Shown here piece by piece: positions 52,512-62,306 of a DNA stretch of 64,000 nt (its first letter is position 1; every line of letters begins with the position of its first letter). The stretch spans positions 62,001 through 126,000 of the forward strand of contig NZ_JBAJII010000002.1 of the NCBI RefSeq assembly GCF_036867195.1, given 5' to 3'. This DNA comes from Arthrobacter sp. Soc17.1.1.1. GTDB lineage: Bacteria; Actinomycetota; Actinomycetes; Actinomycetales; Micrococcaceae. The notes under the pieces were generated by a model that was given only the letters and a program-made list of their open reading frames with translations, had not been told where the DNA came from and did no database searches. The position numbers were made by a program, and so were the translations under genes.

Positions 52512-54860
52512 TTAGTCTCGCGGTTCGCGCCCGGGAGGCTGCCGCGGCGGTTCTGTCGTCGGGTGTGGAACGATCAGCGGCGACGTCACAGGGTGTGTCG
52601 CCGTCAATACGCGAAGTGTGCCGTCGATCCAGATTGGAACCTTTTGGCCGCCCTCATCGAGTAGTCGTACGGTGGTGCCGGAGCGGGTCGTGTCGACGCC
52701 GATGCGCTGGCCGCGCCATCGGAGACGGAAGGCGATCCTGTGGAGCTTGTCCGGCAGGCGCGGGGCAAGATGTAGTTGCTCATCGTCCGCTCGTAACCCG
52801 CCGAGTCCGCTGACCAGCGCCAGCCATGACCCGGAACACGCGGCGAGGTGTACCCCCTGGTGGCTGTTGCCCTCTACATCGCGCAGGTCGATGAACGCAG
52901 TCTCGCGCAGGTAGGACAGGGCAAGGTCGAGATGACCTACCCGCGCGGCCACCACGGACTGCGCGGTAGCCGATAGGGAAGAATCACGGACGGTTCGCTG
53001 CTCGTAATAGCTGAAATTCCGGGCAGTCTGTGTTGCCGTGAATGCGTCGAAGCACCACCACAAAGCCAAGACAAGATCGGCCTGCTTAATGACCTGACGA
53101 CGGTAGATCTTCACATAATGCGCGTGCTCCTGCACCGGATAGGCGCCGGGATCGGTGGCGAAGTCCCATTCCCGGTAGGTGGTGAACCTTTCGTTGGCGG
53201 GATGGATACCGAGCGAGGCATCGTAGGGAACATATACGGAATCGGCCATTCCACGCCACGTACCGATCTCCAAAGGAGAAACATCGAACCGCTCGGCATG
53301 CTGGGGATAGGCCTCACACGCCGCGGCCGCGGCCTTCAGGTTGCGCTGAGCCATCAGATTGGTGAACACATTGTCATCCACGACACCGGTGTACTCATCG
53401 GGTCCGGTCACGCCGAAAAGGTGGAACAGACCGTCGTCGTCCTGATGAACCGTACTCGCCCACATCCGGGCAGTTTCAATCAGGACATCAAAGCCGTTAA
53501 TTGCGGTGAGGGTTGTTCCCGTGGCAAGGGCGTAAAAATTGAACGCCAGAGCGATCGTGGCGTTGAGGTGCACGGCCGCGCTACTCGCCGGCCAATAGGC
53601 GGAGGCCTCATGCCCGTTGATGGTGCGCCAGGCAAAGGAAGCCCCTTTCACTCCAAGGACCTCAGCACGCTCCCGGGCGGTTTCCAAGGTTGAGGCCCTC
53701 CATCGCAGCAGATGCGCCGCGCCCTCCGGGTACAGCAGCGTCAGCGTCGGCGCGACGAATCCCTCGATATCCCAAAAGGTGTGACCGCTGTAGCCAGAGC
53801 CGGTGAGGGCTTTGGCACCGATCGGTGCCCGGCTGAGGCACGCTGAAGCCTGGAGGACTTGGAACAGGTTGAAGCGAATTGCCAGCTGCAACTCGGCATC
53901 CCCTCCCACTTCCACGTCCGCACCGTCCCAAAACCGGTCGAGAAATGACTGCTGGTCGGCGGTAAGTCCTTCCCATCCGCGTTCCCGGGCCCCGTCCAGT
54001 GCAGCGAGCACCTGCGCTTCCAGGTCGGCAGGATCATCGTCCGACGACCGCACGTGGCACAGATACTTAGTGAAGCCGACCTTTTCCCCGGGCCGGAGGT
54101 CGGCGACCACTGTGGTGATTACCTGGTCATCATCCCCGTGTGTGGAGATATGGCCGCCTTCGGGAATGTGAACGTCGTGGTCAACTGCGGCTGCTACCCC
54201 GATGAGGCTTCCGCGCGTTGAGTGCACCAGCAGGCCGCCGGTCTCATGGCACCGGCCAAACCATGACCGGAACGGCTGTTCCAGTGCGTGAGCTACCCGC
54301 GGATCGGCGTTGTCCACCCGCAAAGCTGTTCCGTTAACGACCAAGTCTGAACGTATGACTGCATGGACTGCGTAATCAACCGCTTCAATCTCGTAACGGA
54401 TCGCCGTGACCGAACGCTGGGTCAGCGACACCAGACGGGTGGAAACCAGTCGCATCCGCTGCCCTGCCGGGGTGACCCACTGAGTTTCGCGGCGCAGCGT
54501 ACCGGAACGTAGATCCAGTGTGCGCTCGTGATATTCGGGTGGTGTCTCGCGGATGTCGAGCGGCACACCGTTCACCTGCAGGCGGATAGCGGTGCCGTCG
54601 GCCACACCGATGATCGCCTGGCCGTGCTCGGGATACCCATAGCTCTCCTCGGGGTAGGACAGCGGGTGGCACTCATATACGCCGGCCATGAATGTGCCCG
54701 GGGACAGACTCGGCTGCGCTTCGTCCAGGGTGCCCCTGACCCCGACGTATCCATTGGCCAGTGCGAAAACCGACTCCGCAATCCCAGGCCCATCCCAACT
54801 GAAACTTGATTCGTCGACCCGCCAGGGATGGGCATCACATGAAGAGTTCGACACGGGCAC
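52512..54860 (-). CDS. GH65 family glycoside phosphorylase/hydrolase
   Basis: The 782-aa product has the GH65 layout: N-terminal super-sandwich (about 1-270, ESVFALANGYVGVRGTLDEA), linker, an alpha/alpha barrel (about 310-680, SGHTFWDIEGFVAPTL, HEASAYWPASSA, and the catalytic-acid motif FGVTGPDEYTGVVDDN) and a C-terminal jelly roll. GH65 enzymes split maltose, trehalose or kojibiose with phosphate or water. The exact substrate is not clear. It follows the PfkB gene by 29 bp on the same strand, so they form an operon. Confidence 0.92.
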   Translation of the reverse strand: MPVSNSSCDAHPWRVDESSFSWDGPGIAESVFALANGYVGVRGTLDEAQPSLSPGTFMAGVYECHPLSYPEESYGYPEHGQAIIGVADGTAIRLQVNGVPLDIRETPPEYHERTLDLRSGTLRRETQWVTPAGQRMRLVSTRLVSLTQRSVTAIRYEIEAVDYAVHAVIRSDLVVNGTALRVDNADPRVAHALEQPFRSWFGRCHETGGLLVHSTRGSLIGVAAAVDHDVHIPEGGHISTHGDDDQVITTVVADLRPGEKVGFTKYLCHVRSSDDDPADLEAQVLAALDGARERGWEGLTADQQSFLDRFWDGADVEVGGDAELQLAIRFNLFQVLQASACLSRAPIGAKALTGSGYSGHTFWDIEGFVAPTLTLLYPEGAAHLLRWRASTLETARERAEVLGVKGASFAWRTINGHEASAYWPASSAAVHLNATIALAFNFYALATGTTLTAINGFDVLIETARMWASTVHQDDDGLFHLFGVTGPDEYTGVVDDNVFTNLMAQRNLKAAAAACEAYPQHAERFDVSPLEIGTWRGMADSVYVPYDASLGIHPANERFTTYREWDFATDPGAYPVQEHAHYVKIYRRQVIKQADLVLALWWCFDAFTATQTARNFSYYEQRTVRDSSLSATAQSVVAARVGHLDLALSYLRETAFIDLRDVEGNSHQGVHLAACSGSWLALVSGLGGLRADDEQLHLAPRLPDKLHRIAFRLRWRGQRIGVDTTRSGTTVRLLDEGGQKVPIWIDGTLRVLTATHPVTSPLIVPHPTTEPPRQPPGREPRD

Positions 54861-54889
54861 AACGCTAACCGAACGGCGGTGGGGGCACC

Positions 54890-55831
54890 TCAGTTGTTTG
54901 CCCGGTTCGCCCCCTGTGCGTGCCGCGCGTCGACACCCAGTTGGTGGGCGTTGAGATCAGGCCGTCCACCTGCTGTGCCCACCACCTGCGCCGCAGCCGC
55001 CGCGGCCCACCATGCCGCCGACTCGGGGCTCTCACCCCGCAGCAGACCGATAGTGAGCGCGGCAACAAAGGCGTCGCCTGCGCCGGTCGGGTCCAACGGT
55101 GCCTCATCAAGATGGGGCAGTACCACATGTCCTAAGGGCCAGGCCACCACGTTCCCTTCTCCTGGTGCGGCCAGCGCGACGACGCGCGGACCCTCACTCA
55201 GCAGCGACCGCGCAGCATCAACGGTTTCCGTCACATTCCGGGGCTTCCATCCGGCCAAAGCTTCGACTTCCTTCTCGTCCGCGCGCACGACTGCGGCGTG
55301 GCATAGAACCAGCCGGCGGACGTCCTCGTCGGCCGGAGCGCCATCGGCCACCATCAGGGCGCCACCCGCGGCGCCTCCCTCAAGTGCCTCCGATACTGCC
55401 GGCCCAGGCTGCTGGAGCTGGACCAGCACAGCATCGGCCGATTGCAGCAGCTCCCGGCTCGCCCGGACATCTTCGGCAGTGAGCAGCACCCCGGCAGCCA
55501 CGTCCTCAAGGAGCCGCCGGACACCGTTAGGCTCGACAATGTCGACAAGGAGCGCGGTCGCCACACCGGGGCGGCGCACTACGCACGTGACACCGATTCC
55601 GTCCTCTGCCGCCTGGTTCACCACATCCTGCCCGGCCCGGTCATCGCCGACCACCCCGACCAACTGCACGTCAGCGCCGAGCTGACGGCACGCCACTGCC
55701 TGATTCGCACCCTTGCCACCAAGGAGTTCCCGACGATGGTGAACAGCTACCGAGCCGCCCTCGTCGGGCATCCCATGAATCGTGAGCACAAGGTCCCGTG
55801 CCACCTGGCCCACCACGACAACACCGGACAT
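54890..55831 (-). CDS. PfkB-family (ribokinase-like) sugar kinase
   Basis: The 313-aa product has the ribokinase signatures: LLGGKGANQAVACRQLGADV at about residues 36-55 and the C-terminal DPTGAGDAFVAALTIGLLRG (catalytic Asp in TGAGD). ATP phosphorylates a sugar such as ribose. The Gly-rich N-terminus (VVVGQVARDL) is typical. It leads the operon with GH65, so it may phosphorylate the freed sugar or serve pentose use. Confidence 0.9.
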   Translation of the reverse strand: MSGVVVVGQVARDLVLTIHGMPDEGGSVAVHHRRELLGGKGANQAVACRQLGADVQLVGVVGDDRAGQDVVNQAAEDGIGVTCVVRRPGVATALLVDIVEPNGVRRLLEDVAAGVLLTAEDVRASRELLQSADAVLVQLQQPGPAVSEALEGGAAGGALMVADGAPADEDVRRLVLCHAAVVRADEKEVEALAGWKPRNVTETVDAARSLLSEGPRVVALAAPGEGNVVAWPLGHVVLPHLDEAPLDPTGAGDAFVAALTIGLLRGESPESAAWWAAAAAAQVVGTAGGRPDLNAHQLGVDARHAQGANRANN

Positions 55832-55975
55832 CGCTTACGCTCCTTCTTCACCCATGGTCGATCCGTTTCATCGCCGATCATAAGACGCCTGTTCCGGCCA
55901 AGGTTATTGACGTAACGCCTACTTTTTGTTGCATGAATGGCCTGGCTCAGTTTTCGATAGCGGCAGGTCCCAAAT

Positions 55976-56230
55976 CTAGGGTTTGAATCGCCGGACAAGT
56001 CCCCGGAGTACGGTAGGGCCTCCGGAGGAATCGGGGTACGGATTTTGGTGGATACTCGTACTGCGCACAGGACCCGCAGGCACTGGGGCAGGCCCGTCCT
56101 TGGCTTCCGGGACCGCGGTACTCCTACCTGAGACGACGGACTGGGCTGCACGATACGCACCCAGTGAATCTATCTTGCCCTTGAGCCGACGGTGCTGGCC
56201 ATCGGGCCTGTTCACTTCAATGACGCTCAT
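55976..56230 (-). CDS. Possible small hypothetical protein
   Basis: An 84-aa frame from ATG 56230, after GGGCGAGGGG, reads MSVIEVNRPDGQHRRLKGKI and ends VLRGLVRRFKP. It is basic and has no match. A longer reading to 56389 adds low-complexity residues. Reality uncertain. Confidence 0.35.
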   Translation of the reverse strand: MSVIEVNRPDGQHRRLKGKIDSLGAYRAAQSVVSGRSTAVPEAKDGPAPVPAGPVRSTSIHQNPYPDSSGGPTVLRGLVRRFKP

Positions 56231-56475
56231 CCCCTCGCCCTGCAGAACCTTCGTCAAAGCAGCCCATCCCCAACGGGATGTGCGGCGCTTCTGCGTGTGG
56301 ATGCCACCGAACCCACTACGCCCCTCCTTATACGGAGGCGACGTCCCCGGGCCCACGCCAGGCCTGACGGGTTCGGACGTAGTCAACACTCTGGGTCATC
56401 GAATCAGTTGATGCATCTGCCTGGCGGGTCCGGTGAAGTGGGTTCCGGTACCGACACCATCAGGGAGGAAACCTT

Positions 56476-56790
56476 GTGTCTTTGTCCAAGCACGAACGTC
56501 AGGCATGGGAGGAACTCGAGCGGGTCCTCGCCGATGACCTTCCCTACACCCAGACCGACATGAGAAACACGACGGCTGAGCACTCCTTGGCGGCTTTCCT
56601 GCCGCAACGGGTCAGGCGAATTCTGATCCTCATCACTCTTCTGATCGGAGGGGCGTCGCTTCTGATCGTCGGGGCCCTGGCGCAGCTGCTTGCGATGGCG
56701 CTCACCGGCCTGGTCTTCCTCTGTGTCGCAGCGGACCGCCTCTACCGCTCTTCGACTCATGGAGCCCCTCCCGACCGCCCTGAAACCTGA
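56476..56790 (+). CDS. DUF3040 family membrane protein
   Basis: The 104-aa product starts at GTG 56476 behind GGGAGGAAACC. It has the DUF3040 signature (MSLSKHERQAWEELERVLAD), then two transmembrane helices (ILILITLLIGGASLLIVGAL, LLAMALTGLVFLCVAADRL). It is a paralogue of 41032-41337. The two share the helical start and helix spacing but not the tails. Confidence 0.85.
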   Translation: MSLSKHERQAWEELERVLADDLPYTQTDMRNTTAEHSLAAFLPQRVRRILILITLLIGGASLLIVGALAQLLAMALTGLVFLCVAADRLYRSSTHGAPPDRPET

Positions 56791-56897
56791 GCCCTAAGCG
56801 CGCCTACCTCGGCGAAGACAGACCACCCAGTGCCAGCGGCCGGACAACGGCCGGTGACGCCCCGAAACATCCTCGATGTCCTGGAAAGGACGACCCT

Positions 56898-57323
56898 GTG
56901 AGCCGTATCCAGCAGATGATGACCACCCATCCCCGAACGGACGGCACTCCGGCGCAGGATCACTCCGTTCTCGCCGCGATCACCGCCCTGACTGAATGCG
57001 CACAGACCTGCACCAGCTGCGCCGACGCCTGCCTCGCCGAAGACGACCCTTCACACCTCATCGCGTGCATCCGACGCAACCAGGACTGCGCAGACCTGTG
57101 CCGAGTCACCGCAAACATGCTCACCCGCCGCACAGACCAGGACGAAACGCTCCTCAAGCAGGTCCTGCTCGCCTGCCGCACAGCATGCAACGCCTGCGCG
57201 ATCGAATGCGGCAAACACGACCACCCGCACTGCATGATCTGCGCTGACGTCTGTACGACGGCCGAGCGGGCCCTCTCGGACCTCCTTCAGGTACCGTCCG
57301 TCACACCACACCGGAACCTGTAG
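56898..57323 (+). CDS. Cys-rich four-helix copper-storage-like protein (DUF326)
   Basis: The 141-aa product has about seventeen cysteines in helices: CAQTCTSCADACLAEDDPSH, CIRRNQDCADLCRVTANML, then ACRTACNACAIECGKHDHPH and CMICADVCTTAE. This matches the Csp/DUF326 four-helix bundle that stores Cu(I) inside the cell. Start GTG 56898. No signal peptide, so cytosolic. The DUF3040 gene is just upstream. Confidence 0.9.
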   Translation: MSRIQQMMTTHPRTDGTPAQDHSVLAAITALTECAQTCTSCADACLAEDDPSHLIACIRRNQDCADLCRVTANMLTRRTDQDETLLKQVLLACRTACNACAIECGKHDHPHCMICADVCTTAERALSDLLQVPSVTPHRNL

Positions 57324-57409
57324 ATCAACAGAGCCCCCACGCAGAGATCCCCCACCAGCGCTTTGCGGCGCTGATGAGGGACCGTGTGACGACTTACGGT
57401 TCTAACGCA

Positions 57410-57883
57410 CTAGGCCCGTGGTGGGTCGGCGTCGTTCTGGTACCCGGTCCTGTCGGCGCCGTCGGAGGCGCGGCCGGTATCGGGCTGAGCCGGGTACTGG
57501 TTCATGTCCACCGCTTGATCCCCGGACTCCACAACAACCGCTTCCGGATCCTCGTCCCGACGATCGGCCCCAACCTGCTCCTCTCCGTCTTTGTCCGTAG
57601 ACCTGGCGTCCTGGCTCGCGTCCTGCCCTTCAGGGTCATCCGGGGCGTCGTACCCGCCTCCGGAGGGGGCATCAGGATCATCGGCAGGCTCGTCCGAGGA
57701 ACCGGTCACGATCTCGTCCGTGTCGGACCCGGCGGCTGCCGCATGGGTGGAAGGATCCGGAGGGATCAGACCTGCGTCCCGGGCTGCCTCCTCGTCGGAG
57801 AATGCCCAGTCCGCCGATCCGTCCCCGCCGGTAACCGAGTGAGAGTCAGAGGCGTCACCACCGTTCGGGGGAATGCTGTTCAT
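57410..57883 (-). CDS. Disordered acidic protein, paralogue of 51779-52141
   Basis: The 157-aa product is Asp/Glu/Pro/Gly-rich. It keeps FSDEEAARDAGLIPPDPS near residue 30 and the end YPAQPDTGRASDGADRTGYQ NDADPP seen in the smaller paralogue. Probably intrinsically disordered; function unknown. It lies 77 bp after the dehydrogenase start codon region, reading away. Confidence 0.65.
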   Translation of the reverse strand: MNSIPPNGGDASDSHSVTGGDGSADWAFSDEEAARDAGLIPPDPSTHAAAAGSDTDEIVTGSSDEPADDPDAPSGGGYDAPDDPEGQDASQDARSTDKDGEEQVGADRRDEDPEAVVVESGDQAVDMNQYPAQPDTGRASDGADRTGYQNDADPPRA

Positions 57884-57959
57884 GGTCGTCCTTTCCTCTC
57901 ACTCGGCGCAGGAGCAGGTGCCAGTGTACGAGCAGGTGAATGTGGATGTGGTGGATGAG

Positions 57960-59093
57960 TCAGGGGTGGAGAAGGACTTTGGTCCATCCGTCTTCGCGCT
58001 TGTCGAACCTGGAGTAGGCGTCGACGGCGTCGTCGAGGGACAGTTCGTGGGACACGATCCACGACGGTGTCGCGCGTCCGCGGATGATCAGGTCGCGTAG
58101 TTCCCGGTTGTACTTCTTCACCGGGCACTGGCCGCCGGCGATGCTGATGCCCTTGGTGAATGCTTCCCCGTAGTTGAACCCGATCCGGCCTTGCTGGGCG
58201 TCCTCGTTCGCGGCTTTCGGGTCCTCGGGGACGTAGACACCGACGACACCGATGTGCCCGGTGGCACGGACGACCTTGACGAGGTTATCCAGAACCATCT
58301 CGGGGTGTTCCTCGCCGTGGTGGTCGTGGGCCTGAAAGCCGACGGCTTCGACGCCGCAGTCCGCGCCGAATCCGTCGGTGCCGTCCATGATCGCCTCTGC
58401 AGGGTCGGTGTTGGCGAAGTTGATGGCGGTCGCGCCGATCTGCTCGGCCAGGGCGAGCCGGTCCGGTTCCTTGTCGACGACGAACACCTGGGATGCTCCG
58501 CGAAGGAACGCGCTGTGGGCGGCCATGAGTCCGACTGGTCCGGCTCCGAACACGGCCACGGACTTCCCCGGGGTGACCATCGCCATTTCGGTGGCGTGGT
58601 ATCCGGTGGGGAAGATGTCCGAGAGCATCGTGAAGTCGTTCTCGTTCTCCGTGCCCTCCGGCAGTTTGAGGAGGTTGAAGTCGGCCCAGGGCACACGGAG
58701 CAGCTCGGCCTGGCCGCCCCAGTACGGGCCCATCATCGGGTACCCGTACCCGGCGCCGGGCTGACCGGACGGGTTCGCCCGCAAGCAGGCCGAGGTGTAC
58801 CCATTGTTGCAGTTCCGGCAGGTACCGCAGGCAAGGTTGAAGGGGACGGACACGCGGTCGCCGACGCTGATCCGATCGACACCGGCGCCGACGGCTTCCA
58901 CGACGCCCATGTTCTCGTGCCCGAGGACCATGCCGGGGTCGAGTTCGCTGCGCCCCTCGTAGGGGTGCAGGTCGGACCCGCAGATATTCGCGGTCGTGAT
59001 GCGGATGATCGCGTCCAGGGGGCCCTGGATGGTCGGGTCATCGACGGTCTCGACGGACAGTTCATACGGTGCTTTGAAAACGACTGCCTTCAT
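57960..59093 (-). CDS. Zinc-dependent alcohol/formaldehyde dehydrogenase
   Basis: The 377-aa product is a glutathione-independent formaldehyde-dehydrogenase-like MDR enzyme: catalytic zinc ligands (ICGSDLHPYEG and GHENMGVVEA), structural zinc loop CGTCRNCNNGYTSAC, and the NAD motif VFGAGPVGLMAAH. It oxidises small aldehydes or alcohols with NAD+. ATG 59093 begins MKAVVFKAPYELSV. The enzyme would complement the aldo/keto reductases in aldehyde detoxification. Confidence 0.93.
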   Translation of the reverse strand: MKAVVFKAPYELSVETVDDPTIQGPLDAIIRITTANICGSDLHPYEGRSELDPGMVLGHENMGVVEAVGAGVDRISVGDRVSVPFNLACGTCRNCNNGYTSACLRANPSGQPGAGYGYPMMGPYWGGQAELLRVPWADFNLLKLPEGTENENDFTMLSDIFPTGYHATEMAMVTPGKSVAVFGAGPVGLMAAHSAFLRGASQVFVVDKEPDRLALAEQIGATAINFANTDPAEAIMDGTDGFGADCGVEAVGFQAHDHHGEEHPEMVLDNLVKVVRATGHIGVVGVYVPEDPKAANEDAQQGRIGFNYGEAFTKGISIAGGQCPVKKYNRELRDLIIRGRATPSWIVSHELSLDDAVDAYSRFDKREDGWTKVLLHP

Positions 59094-59228
59094 AGGAGAA
59101 CTTCCTTACTGAAGATGGGTTTGAGGATCAGCCCAGATCACTAGCGGATTAGGGCGGTCCCTCGTTGGTGGGGTCATTTAACCTGTGCTGATGTGTTCTC
59201 TGGCGTGCTGACTGACCTGCGCGACGTA

Positions 59229-59277
59229 CCACTCCTAACTCAGAGGGGCGACACACCACCCCTAACCCAGAGGGGCA
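59229..59277. repeat. Two 22-bp direct repeats, 27-bp period
   Basis: CCACTCCTAACTCAGAGG at 59229 and CCACCCCTAACCCAGAGG at 59256, each followed by GGC. They lie in the 480-bp gap between the dehydrogenase and the GS-like gene. Role unknown. Confidence 0.8.
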
Positions 59278-59462
59278 GTGCGCCGCGGCGGCCAGGCTCA
59301 CCACCAGCCGCTGCTTGACCAGGCACTAAGCCTACTGATGAGTTAACGCGGCGCCTCACCGGAAGGTCAAGGCATCGCTACTCGTCGACTGCGGCTTGAC
59401 CTCGTGCACTAATGCATCGAATCACCAGGCGACGCTTGCATCTGAGGGAGAACTGAGGTCGG

Positions 59463-59521
59463 GACTGCTGAAGGTTTAGTTTCCAGTTGGGTGTTGCCAG
59501 TTCTAAACCGCCTCAGCAGTC
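59463..59521 (+). promoter_or_regulatory. Long stem-loop upstream of the GS-like gene
   Basis: GACTGCTGA (59463-59471) with TCAGCAGTC (59513-59521), and GGTTTAG (59473-59479) with CTAAACC (59503-59509), form a two-part stem. It ends 51 bp before ATG 59573. It may be a leader attenuator, a protein-binding site or a terminator of the preceding unit. Confidence 0.7.
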
Positions 59522-59572
59522 TCTAGTGGCCCACGTCAGGGCCTCGGCGTTGCGGCGCTGGTAGAACGGAGT

Positions 59573-61051
59573 ATGACTATCGACGCGTTGGAACCTCACC
59601 CGCTTGTCCGTCTGCTTGGCAAGCCCTCGGCTGATTTCACCGGTGCCGATCTTGTGCACGCGATCGAACAGTTGGGGCTGCGTCAGGTGAACCTGCGCTA
59701 TGTTGGCGGCGACGGCCGTCTAAAAACTGTGGCCTTCTGCATCAATTCGCGTGAACATCTGGTTGAGGTGCTGACGCGGGGCGAGCGTGTGGACGGCTCG
59801 AGTGTCTTTCCCGGCACCGACACCGCCAACAGCGACGTCTACATCGTTCCGCGTCACCGAACCGCTTTCCTCAACCCCTTCGGTGAGCGGTCCTCGCTCG
59901 ACGTGTTGTGCTCCTTCTACGACGAAGCGGGCAAACCCTTGCCCTACGCCCGCGAGCAGATTGTGCGCCGCGCCGCCGAAGCCCTCACGCAAGAGACCGG
60001 TATGACGCTCGAAGCGTTCGGTGAGCTCGAGTACTACCTCGTCGACCAACCCGAGCGCATCTACCCTGTCGAGGAGGAGCGCGGCTATCAGGAATCGGGA
60101 CCCTTCTCTAAGGGTGAGCGGGTCAGGGAGCAGGTGCTGGGTCACCTCAGCACCATGGGGGTGCAGCTTAAGTACGCTCATGGCGAGGTCGGCAACATCC
60201 TTGAGAACGACCGGCAGTTGGTCCAGCACGAGATCGAACTCCAACCCGTGCCGTTGGAGCAGGCAGCCGACAACCTTGTTCTGGCGAAGTGGGTGGTGCG
60301 TGAAGTCGCCTATTCCCACGGGCTCGAGGCGACCTTCGCCCCGTTAGTGAGTAGCAAGGGCGCAGGCAACGGCCTGCACATCCACAGTCGGCTGGTGCAA
60401 GACGGTGCCAGCACCATCGTCGGCGAGGAAGGGATCAACGACGTCGGGCGTCGGCTGATCGCTGGCTACCTCTCAGCGGCTATGGCGTTGACGGCGTTCG
60501 GTAACACGGCGCCCACGTCCTACCTGCGGTTCACGGGTGGGGACGAGTCACCGGAGGGAATTTGCTGGGGTATGAAGGACCGCACAGGTCTGGTCCGGGT
60601 TCCATTGGCCTGGGGCGGGGGCGTGTTGTCCGGCATGTTCGCTCACGCCAATCCTGGTAGCACCGAGCCCGTTCCCGAACCCGCTATACATCCCCAGACC
60701 GTCGAGTTCCGCCTCGGCGACGGTTCGGCCGATGTGCACTTGCTCCTGGCCGGTATGGCCGTCGCGGCGAAGCGCGGGTTGAGTGATCCCGATAGCCTGG
60801 AATTGGCTGAGCGGCTGAGTACCACTAATCATGATGACTTCGAGCAGCTGCCCGCCTCGCGTGAAGAGTCGGCAGACGCGCTCGAGGCCGAGCGCGGGCT
60901 GTTCGAGGCCGACGGAGTTTTCCCCGGAGCGCTCATCGATGCTGTGCTCGTGGGCCTACGTGACACCGAGGACGCCACAGTGGATGGAGGCCCTGCACAG
61001 GACGAGGAGGCTCGTGAGGAGCTCATTCGCCGTCACTGGCACGTCGGCTGA
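59573..61051 (+). CDS. Glutamine-synthetase-family enzyme
   Basis: The 492-aa product matches GlnA-type ligases: RVDGSSVFPGTDTANSDVYI (about 80-100), ELEYYLVDQPERIYP with metal-binding Glu, GAGNGLHIHSRL (ATP/ammonia loop), and EFRLGDGSADVHLLLAGMAV at the end. The usual adenylation Tyr and Asn-Pro-Tyr of housekeeping GS are missing. Such proteins join glutamate to ammonia, amines or polyamines. The true substrate is unknown. ATG 59573 begins MTIDALEPHPLVRLLG. Confidence 0.85.
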   Translation: MTIDALEPHPLVRLLGKPSADFTGADLVHAIEQLGLRQVNLRYVGGDGRLKTVAFCINSREHLVEVLTRGERVDGSSVFPGTDTANSDVYIVPRHRTAFLNPFGERSSLDVLCSFYDEAGKPLPYAREQIVRRAAEALTQETGMTLEAFGELEYYLVDQPERIYPVEEERGYQESGPFSKGERVREQVLGHLSTMGVQLKYAHGEVGNILENDRQLVQHEIELQPVPLEQAADNLVLAKWVVREVAYSHGLEATFAPLVSSKGAGNGLHIHSRLVQDGASTIVGEEGINDVGRRLIAGYLSAAMALTAFGNTAPTSYLRFTGGDESPEGICWGMKDRTGLVRVPLAWGGGVLSGMFAHANPGSTEPVPEPAIHPQTVEFRLGDGSADVHLLLAGMAVAAKRGLSDPDSLELAERLSTTNHDDFEQLPASREESADALEAERGLFEADGVFPGALIDAVLVGLRDTEDATVDGGPAQDEEAREELIRRHWHVG

Positions 61052-61382
61052 ACGCGGCTATCTTTCGGACCGCCCTCACGCTCGCACCGACTCCGTCCCA
61101 TATTCCCAGCTGTGAACGTACCCGCTGCACTGTTCAGTGGGCTGGCGAAGGGAACGGACATTGTGCTCGTCAAGTAGTGGCGGCAGGACGACTCGTTGGC
61201 AGCACCTGGTGAGGGTAGGGCCGCACTCCACGTTGCCTGTGGAAGCGGGCAACTAGAGTGGGGTCAGGTTCCGCTGCTAGGCAGGCGGACCCGTCGAACC
61301 TCGGAAAGCATGACAAGGAAGTCAGCTATGGCCATGAAGTTGTCCGTGAGATGGGTTTTCGACGTGCTAAGGGGACCGTGAT
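61052..61382. other. Gap upstream of a sugar ABC operon
   Basis: No gene. It would hold the promoter and operator of the sugar transporter operon; I see no clear palindrome. Confidence 0.4.
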
Positions 61383-62306
61383 ATGGGTGCTGTGCTGGAG
61401 TCAACAACACCGAAGGTAACGAGGCGGGCGCAGGCTCGTTTGGGGATAGCCCTCATCGCGCCCTTGATGCTGGTGGTGGCGGTCTTTTTCCTCTTTCCCC
61501 TAGGCAATGCGATCTACTACTCATTCGTCGACTTCAACGGGCTCAATCCCGCCCCGCCTTTCGTGGGCTTGGGTAACTACACCAGGATGTTCGCCGACGC
61601 GGAGATGTGGCACGCGCTTGGCAACAACCTCATCTGGATCGTCCTTGGCACTGCAGCGCCGCTGGTCATCGGCCTCCTTCAGGCATTGCTGTTGTGGAAG
61701 GTCAGGGGCGCCAGCATTCTCTACCGGCTCGCCTTTTTCCTTCCCTATGTCCTTCCGCAGGTAGCCATCGGGATCGTGTGGGGGTGGATCTACAACCCGG
61801 TTGACGGCTGGGTGAACAAGATCCTCCAGTCACTGGGTCTTGGCGGTCTGGCCACGGGATGGCTCGGGAACCCGAACACGGCTTTTTACGCCGTCCTGGT
61901 GACAGCTATCTGGGCTACGAGCGGGTTCGTGCTCATCATTTTCCTGTCGGCGCTGCGCAATGTGGACCTCGAACTGGTGGATGCTTCCAGACTCGACGGG
62001 GTCAACGCCGGCCAGCAGCTTCGCTACATCATCCTGCCGCAGATCATGCCGGTCTTCCTCATGGTCACCACGGTCACGCTGGTCGGCGGATTCCAGGTGT
62101 TCGACATCATTTTCGTCATGACCGGCGGCGGGCCGGCGAACGCCACCAATGTGATGGGTACCTACGCCTATACCAGTGCCTTCGAGCTCAGCCAGATCAG
62201 CTATGGCACCACGCTCGCGCTCCTGATCACTGCTCTTTCGATTCCCTTCGCCGTGGCCCTGAACAGGCTGCAGCGGCGGCTCTCACTGCAAGGAACGGGC
62301 GCATGA
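61383..62306 (+). CDS. Sugar ABC transporter permease (MalF-type)
   Basis: The 307-aa product has six helices and the EAA loop motif (ELVDASRLDGVNAGQQLRYI) of binding-protein-dependent sugar permeases. The pattern YSFVDFNGLNP and the long first periplasmic loop fit MalF/UgpA. ATG 61383. The stop overlaps the next permease start (ATGA). Confidence 0.92.
   Translation: MGAVLESTTPKVTRRAQARLGIALIAPLMLVVAVFFLFPLGNAIYYSFVDFNGLNPAPPFVGLGNYTRMFADAEMWHALGNNLIWIVLGTAAPLVIGLLQALLLWKVRGASILYRLAFFLPYVLPQVAIGIVWGWIYNPVDGWVNKILQSLGLGGLATGWLGNPNTAFYAVLVTAIWATSGFVLIIFLSALRNVDLELVDASRLDGVNAGQQLRYIILPQIMPVFLMVTTVTLVGGFQVFDIIFVMTGGGPANATNVMGTYAYTSAFELSQISYGTTLALLITALSIPFAVALNRLQRRLSLQGTGA

Noticed and set aside
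53118..53693. Plus-strand frames inside the GH65 gene
   Set aside because: They are shadows of the 782-aa minus-strand gene.
61859..62302. N-terminal extension of the second permease
   Set aside because: It overlaps the first permease in another frame; the real start at 62303 overlaps its stop.
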